DNA of 64,000 nucleotides from Novosphingobium sp. 18050. GTDB lineage: Bacteria > Pseudomonadota > Alphaproteobacteria > Sphingomonadales > Sphingomonadaceae. Shown in pieces: positions 59,478 to 64,000 of this stretch. How positions within the stretch are numbered: the first letter of the stretch is position 1; every line of letters starts with the position of its first letter. The position numbers and the translations under genes are program-made. The notes under the pieces were generated by a model. It saw only the letters and a program-made list of their open reading frames with translations. It did not search any database and was not told where the DNA came from. The stretch spans positions 1-64,000 of the forward strand of contig NZ_CACSJO010000021.1 in the NCBI RefSeq assembly GCF_902706195.1. The letters are read 5' to 3'.

Positions 59478-62447
59478 ATGGCGGGCAAAACGATCCTCAC
59501 CCCCGGTCAGCGAGACGCCCTGTTCGATCCGCCGACGGAACCCGACATCGTCGAGCGGCTCTACACACTCGGCAGCAACGAACTCGCAGAAATTTTCCGC
59601 AGACGTCGCCCTGCCAACCGGATCGGTTTTGCCGTCCAGCTTTGCTACCTGCGCGCGCCAGGCCGCCCCCTGCGTGCCGATGAAATTCCGCCGATGCCGA
59701 TGTTGGCGTTGCTCGCCGAACAGCTTGCATGCGCCGTCAGCGATTTTGCCCTCTACGCCGATCGGCTGCCGACGCTGCGGGAACACCGCGCCCAAGCCGA
59801 AGCCTGGCTGGGCATGCGCCCTTTCATGACTGCAGATCGGCGTGCCCTTTTCGACATCGCAGTTGAAGTGGCGACTTCAACCGATCGGGGTGGGGCAATT
59901 GTCGCAGCGATGGTCCAGGCCCTTCGGGACAACAATGTGACATTGCCCGCCAGTGACACGTTCGAACGTATCGCTTTGGTTGCGCGCGCGCGTGCGCGAA
60001 AATCTGCGTATGCCGGAATCGTCAGCGAGCTGTCCGCCCAACAAAGCCACAATCTAGTACGACTGCTGGCAACAGACCCTGCCCTCGGTCGGACCACGCT
60101 GGCATGGCTGCGTGAATATCCAGAAGCACCCAGCGCCAGCAATCTCGCCGCTGTAATCGAAAGACTGAGCGTTGTGCGAGGGTTGGTCATCGACCCGGCC
60201 CGCGCGCGCACCATTCACGCCAATCGCTACGCCGTCATGTCTCGCGAGGCGGCGATCATGAGCGCGCAGCACCTCTCCAGGCTGGACGAGGTACGACGTA
60301 CTGCCACGCTCTGCGCGTTCGTCATCGAAATGGAAGTGACGTTGACCGACGCCGCCGTATTCATGATGGAAAAGATGGTTGGATCGCTATTCCGCCGCGC
60401 GGAACGGTCCCGTTCTGCACGACTGGTCGAAGAAGCGGGTCGCCTGAAGGAAATCGGCAAAATTTACGCGGCGCTCGGGCGGTTGCTGATCGAAGGGCGC
60501 TGGAAGCAGGAGGATCCCAGGGACGCGATCGAACGGGAAATTGGCTGGCCGAATATCGAGCGAAGCGTTGAGGAAACCGAGCTTCTTACCCGCGGGAGCG
60601 AGCACGGATTGGCGGATGTGCTGGAACGGTATCCCATGGTACGAAGATTTGCACCGCAGTTTTTGGGGGCATTCACGTTCAAGGCGGCAAAGTCGAACGA
60701 TCCGGTTCTGGCGGCAGTGGCGGTCCTCATCGAATTGTATCGATCGAACCGGCGCACTCTCCCGCCCGTGGTGCCGCTTGGTTTTCTGCGAGTGCGCTGG
60801 CGCAAGCTTGTCCTCCAGGACGGGAAGGTGGATCGCCGTGCATACGAGATCGCGGTCATTGTGCATTTGCGGGAACGACTGGGGTCGGGCGCGATCTGGG
60901 TTGAAGGCAGCAGGGCCTATCGAACTCTGGCCGACTATCTGTTGCCAAAGCCCACTTTCGAAACCATGCTGCTCGAGCAAAGAGTTCCCGTCGCCATCGA
61001 CACCTCGTTCCCTGCCTGGCTCGACGATCGGCGCGAGAGGCTCGCTGCCCGGATGGCAGAGGTCAACTCGAAGGCACTGAAGGGCGAATTGCCTGATGTG
61101 ATCCTTGACGACGGCGGTCTCAAGATTTCTCCGCTCCGTAACGCGGTCCCTGATGAGGCCGAGAACCTCAAGGCACAGCTATACGGCCTGCTTCCCCGCA
61201 TACGCATCACCGATTTGCTGGCCGAAGTGGGGGTATGGACAGGGTTTGCCGATTGTTTCACGCACGTACGAAACGGGGCGCCGTCCCACGATGGGCAAGC
61301 GCTGATGGCCGCCATTTTGGCCGATGCCACCAATCTGGGACTGGGCCGCATGGCGGAAAGCTCGCAAGGTTTGACCCACGCACGCCTGATATGGACCGCA
61401 CAATGGCACATCCGCGACGAAACCTATTCCGCAGCCCTGGCAGCCATCGTCGATCTTCATCACGCGTTACCCCATTCGGCAATTTGGGGGCCGGGAACGG
61501 GATCATCGTCCGATGGGCAGTTTTATCGAGCAGGCGCCAAAGGCGAGGGCCGGGCGGATTATAATGCCAAATACGGCTCGGAGTCCGGCGTGCTTTTCTA
61601 CACGCACGTGTCGGATCGCTACGCCCCGTTCTACAACAAAGTCATCGCCGCCAACGCCGGCGAGGCCGCCCATGTGATCGACGGGCTGCTCAATCATGAG
61701 AGCCAACTGGAGATCCAGGAGCATGCCACCGACACTGCCGGCGCGGTCGATCATGTGTTCGCCCTGTGCCATTTGCTTGGTTTCCGGTTTGCTCCGCGCA
61801 TTCGCGACCTCAGCGAGAGGCGGCTCTACACGCTTGCCCAGGGCACCGAATTTGCCGCCCTCGATCAATTGATCGGGGGTGCCGTCAACGTGAAAGCCAT
61901 CGAGGATGACTGGGCAGAGGTGCTGCACCTCGCTGCATCGATCCGCACTGGCACAGTCAGCGCCTCCGTCATGCTCAAGAAGCTGGCGGGCTATTCGCGT
62001 CAGAACTCGCTGTCGCGGGCGCTGCGGGAGATTGGTCGGGTTGAAAGATCGTTGTTCATGCTGGATTGGCTCGATGACATTGACCTACGTCGCCGCACCA
62101 ACGCTAATCTCAACAAGGGCGAGGCACGCAACGCCTTGGCCCGCGCTGTATTTTTCAACCGGCTTGGCGAGTTGCGGGATCGCACATTCGAGAACCAGCG
62201 GCACCGGGCGTCGGGGCTTAACCTCGTGTCGGCCGCGATAATCCTTTGGAATACCGTCTATCTCGGGCGGGCGGCCGATTATCTGCGCCAGCAAGGCCGC
62301 GTCATCGAGGGTGAGCTCTTGAGCCATGCGGCACCACTGGGCTGGGAGCACATCAGTCTTACCGGCGATTATCTCTGGAGCGACATGAAATTGCCCGAGG
62401 ATGGATATCGCCCACTACGCACGCAAAACAGCCGGTCAGGCGCTTAG
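59478..62447 (+). CDS. tnpA: Tn3-family transposase, copy B
   Basis: 989 residues; DDE residues as in copy A (Asp679, Asp752/758, Glu882). It differs from copy A only at residues 659-660, Asp-Leu here against Glu-His there (GATCTT against GAGCAT). Confidence 0.96.
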   Translation: MAGKTILTPGQRDALFDPPTEPDIVERLYTLGSNELAEIFRRRRPANRIGFAVQLCYLRAPGRPLRADEIPPMPMLALLAEQLACAVSDFALYADRLPTLREHRAQAEAWLGMRPFMTADRRALFDIAVEVATSTDRGGAIVAAMVQALRDNNVTLPASDTFERIALVARARARKSAYAGIVSELSAQQSHNLVRLLATDPALGRTTLAWLREYPEAPSASNLAAVIERLSVVRGLVIDPARARTIHANRYAVMSREAAIMSAQHLSRLDEVRRTATLCAFVIEMEVTLTDAAVFMMEKMVGSLFRRAERSRSARLVEEAGRLKEIGKIYAALGRLLIEGRWKQEDPRDAIEREIGWPNIERSVEETELLTRGSEHGLADVLERYPMVRRFAPQFLGAFTFKAAKSNDPVLAAVAVLIELYRSNRRTLPPVVPLGFLRVRWRKLVLQDGKVDRRAYEIAVIVHLRERLGSGAIWVEGSRAYRTLADYLLPKPTFETMLLEQRVPVAIDTSFPAWLDDRRERLAARMAEVNSKALKGELPDVILDDGGLKISPLRNAVPDEAENLKAQLYGLLPRIRITDLLAEVGVWTGFADCFTHVRNGAPSHDGQALMAAILADATNLGLGRMAESSQGLTHARLIWTAQWHIRDETYSAALAAIVDLHHALPHSAIWGPGTGSSSDGQFYRAGAKGEGRADYNAKYGSESGVLFYTHVSDRYAPFYNKVIAANAGEAAHVIDGLLNHESQLEIQEHATDTAGAVDHVFALCHLLGFRFAPRIRDLSERRLYTLAQGTEFAALDQLIGGAVNVKAIEDDWAEVLHLAASIRTGTVSASVMLKKLAGYSRQNSLSRALREIGRVERSLFMLDWLDDIDLRRRTNANLNKGEARNALARAVFFNRLGELRDRTFENQRHRASGLNLVSAAIILWNTVYLGRAADYLRQQGRVIEGELLSHAAPLGWEHISLTGDYLWSDMKLPEDGYRPLRTQNSRSGA

Positions 62448-62480
62448 CGTACGTTTACGACCAGATTCTGCGATGCCCCC
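62443..62480 (-). repeat. Right inverted repeat, copy B
   Basis: 38 bp, identical to 20327-20364. Confidence 0.95.
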
Positions 62481-62822
62481 GTATGGCGGCGAAAACCGAA
62501 GCAGCGGGTGCTTATCCACTCGGATCAAGGCTCGCAGTTCACCAGCATGGACTGGGCCGCGTTCATAAGGGCTCACAATCTTGAGCACTCGATGAGCCGA
62601 CGCGGTAACTGCCATGACAACGCCGTCGCTGAGAGCTTCTTCTCGTCACTCAAGCGCGAGCGCATCCGTCGTCGGACATACAAAACGCGCGAGGAAGCCC
62701 GGCAGGACGTGTTCGATTACATCGAGATGTTCTACAACCCGGTGCGCAAGCATGTCAGGAACGGCATGCTGTCACCAGTCAAGTTCGAGCGGCAGCAGAT
62801 TTTGCAAGCGGAAGGCGTCTAG
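62481..62822 (+). pseudogene. IS3-family orfB, C-terminal remnant
   Basis: The frame is open from the first base after copy B: VWRRKPKQRVLIHSDQGSQF, then SMSRRGNCHDNAVAESFFSS, TYKTREEARQDVFDYIEMFY and NPVRKHVRNGMLSP. These carry the second Asp and the Glu of the IS3-family DDE integrase domain. The N-terminal half and orfA are not in the window. Copy B (or its ancestor in the donor) lies inside this gene. Confidence 0.9.
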
Positions 62823-62840
62823 AAAACTAGGGGCTACTCA
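62823..62840 (-). repeat. Right end of the IS3-family element
   Basis: The inverse reads TGAGTAGCCCCTAGTTTT; IS3-family ends begin TGA. The Tn3 transposase remnant starts at the next base, so the IS had inserted there. Confidence 0.6.
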
Positions 62841-63629
62841 ATGCACGAAGCCCCCTATGTATTGGACGGCCTGCTGGATCACGGGACATCGCTCGACATC
62901 GTCGAGCACTATACCGATACGGGCGGCGCGACCGATCACGTGTTCGCTCTGTGCGCCATGCTGGGGTTCCGGTTCTGCCCGCGGCTGCGCGACTTCCCTG
63001 ATCGCCGTCTTGCCTCGGTCGCGGCCCCTGCCAATTACTCCGGCATCGCTTCGCTGTTCGGCAAACGGATCAAAGCCGAGGTCATCCGCGAACATTGGGA
63101 CGAGGTCCTCCGCCTCGTCGCCTCCCTCAAGGCCGGGCATGTCGCGCCTTCGACCATGCTACGGAAGCTCGCTGCCTATGAACGCCAGAACCAGGTCGAC
63201 CTTGCTTTACAGGAGGTCGGTAGGATCGAACGGACGTTCTTCATGCTCGACTGGCTGGAGAGTCCCGAACTGCGCCGACGGTGCCAGACCGGGCTGAACA
63301 AGAGCGAGCAACGCCACGTGCTGACGCAAGCAATCTGCACGTTTCGCCAGGGTCGGATGATCGACCGCACCCACGAGGCGCTGCAGTACCGCGCGTCAGG
63401 ACTGAACCTGGTGATCGCCGCGATCGTCTACTGGAACTCGACCTACATCGCCGATGCCGTCCGGCACCTCGCAGCCTCGAGCAAGACAGTCCCACCAGAA
63501 TTGCTCGCCCACAGTTCGCCGGTCGGGTGGGAGCACATTGCATTCTCGGGCGATTTCCTCTGGGATCGCGCCGCTGAGCGAGTGAAGCGCAAGCCGCTCA
63601 ACATCGTCGGCAACGCTCTGGCCCTCTGA
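62841..63629 (+). pseudogene. Tn3-family transposase, C-terminal remnant
   Basis: 262 residues from the C-terminal third of a third kind of Tn3-family transposase: HEAPYVLDGLLDHG, DTGGATDHVFALCAMLGFRF, TGLNKSEQRHVLTQAI (Lys-Ser-Glu at the catalytic Glu position) and SPVGWEHIAFSGDFLW. The 5' part was removed by the IS3-family insertion. It is unlike both full-length transposases in the window. Confidence 0.9.
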
Positions 63630-63644
63630 CCCGCTTGGCGTTGT

Positions 63645-63965
63645 TTAGCGTGGGATCAGCGCCTCGTCCTCCTCTTGTGCGAGGTAGCCGCTGGCCAGCA
63701 GCAGGAAGCACAGGCTGCCGTCGTCTTCCTTTTCTCCCAGAAGCGGCGAGGTGCGCTGGCCATCTGCAGGGTCAGCGACACGCTTTAGCCATGCGTCGGC
63801 GAGGTGGAGGATCGCGCGCGCGGGACGGCGCAGGCCGATGGCGATCTGCCCAGGCACCGGAGAAATGCGTACGATGTCAAGCCCGTAGCGAATGAGCAGG
63901 TCAGTTCGCTTCCGCTCCAGCCAGGCGACGGTGTCGCAGGTTGCCTCCGTTGACGACTTGAGATC
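63645..63965 (-). CDS. Unidentified protein fragment
   Basis: The minus frame is open from a stop at about 63966 to TAA at 63645-63647 and reads protein-like: LLIRYGLDIVRISPVPGQIA, AILHLADAWLKRVADPADGQ and SLCFLLLASGYLAQEEDEAL. There is no ATG; a GTG at 63855-63857 would give 70 residues. It may be a 5'-truncated gene. Confidence 0.4.
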   Translation of the reverse strand, partial: DLKSSTEATCDTVAWLERKRTDLLIRYGLDIVRISPVPGQIAIGLRRPARAILHLADAWLKRVADPADGQRTSPLLGEKEDDGSLCFLLLASGYLAQEEDEALIPR

Positions 63966-64000
63966 CTAAGTCGGATCTGGAACACCCTCAAGGGAAAAAC

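Larger units (their letters stand above)
56995..62480 (+). mobile_element. Tn3-family transposon, copy B
   Basis: Same length (5,486 bp), orientation and gene content as copy A; any copy A position plus 42,116 gives the copy B position. Ten base differences were found, clustered at 58223-58278 and at 61454/61456. The right flank interrupts an IS3-family orfB (62481 onward). Confidence 0.97.

Noticed and set aside
56990..62485. Independent insertion of copy B with its own duplication
   Set aside because: TATAC and GTATG do not match; the matching pentamer is at the far side of copy A.
63630..63690. Right inverted repeat of the third Tn3-family element
   Set aside because: TTTAGCGTGGGATC after the stop is suggestive but no CCCC outer end or partner repeat is in the window.
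1..64000. CRISPR arrays, tRNA or rRNA genes, conjugation genes
   Set aside because: No regularly spaced direct repeats of CRISPR type, no clover-leaf sequences and no recognisable tra/trb/vir proteins were seen.

Overview
The window looks like part of a large plasmid of an alphaproteobacterium of the sphingomonad type (Novosphingobium, Sphingobium, Sphingomonas). Support: high GC, a FlbT/flagellin pair, a RepA of the replication-initiator-A type, stress genes typical of sphingomonads (DUF2171, KGG protein, TRIC channel), and ABC-dependent capsule genes. No rRNA, tRNA or CRISPR array was seen.

The main result is that the window is a fusion of two replicons made by a Tn3-family transposon. Two 5,486-bp copies (A 14879-20364, B 56995-62480) lie in the same orientation. 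The DNA between them starts and ends with the same five bases, TATAC. Joining base 56994 to base 20370 restores an uninterrupted 379-codon reading frame of a DUF2279-like gene. So 20370-56994 was a closed circle of 36,625 bp into which the transposon entered by replicative transposition, leaving an unresolved cointegrate.

Layout. 1-474: two short uncharacterised fragments. 475-6534: a Tn3-family element with 38-bp inverted repeats carrying flbT, a flagellin gene with a structured leader, an unknown gene, a resolvase and a transposase. 6506-7360: a deleted transposase fused against a beheaded PRC-barrel gene. 7374-14764: stress and redox genes (DUF2171, two FMN/flavodoxin-type proteins, SDR, KGG protein, TRIC channel, M20 hydrolase, catalase). 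14879-20364: copy A with two unknown passengers, resolvase and transposase. 20370-56994: the former 36.6-kb plasmid. 56995-62480: copy B. 62481-64000: IS3-family orfB remnant, Tn3 transposase remnant and an unknown fragment.

The 36.6-kb plasmid has a full maintenance kit: RepA, iteron arrays, a helix-turn-helix replication-associated protein, a ParA/ribbon-helix-helix partition operon with helically phased repeats, ParDE and HigBA toxin-antitoxins, and a tyrosine recombinase beside a dif-like site. Its cargo is a nearly complete ABC-dependent (group 2-like) capsule system: Kdo supply (kpsF, kdsA, kdsB), Kdo-linker transferases (kpsC, kpsS), exporter (kpsM, kpsT, kpsE, an outer-membrane polysaccharide export lipoprotein), five glycosyltransferases, a sulfatase-fold phosphoglycerol-transferase-like protein, a beta-helix protein and several hydroxylases. 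These would make, decorate and export a Kdo-anchored surface polysaccharide. Functions are assigned from recognisable motifs only; no database search was possible.
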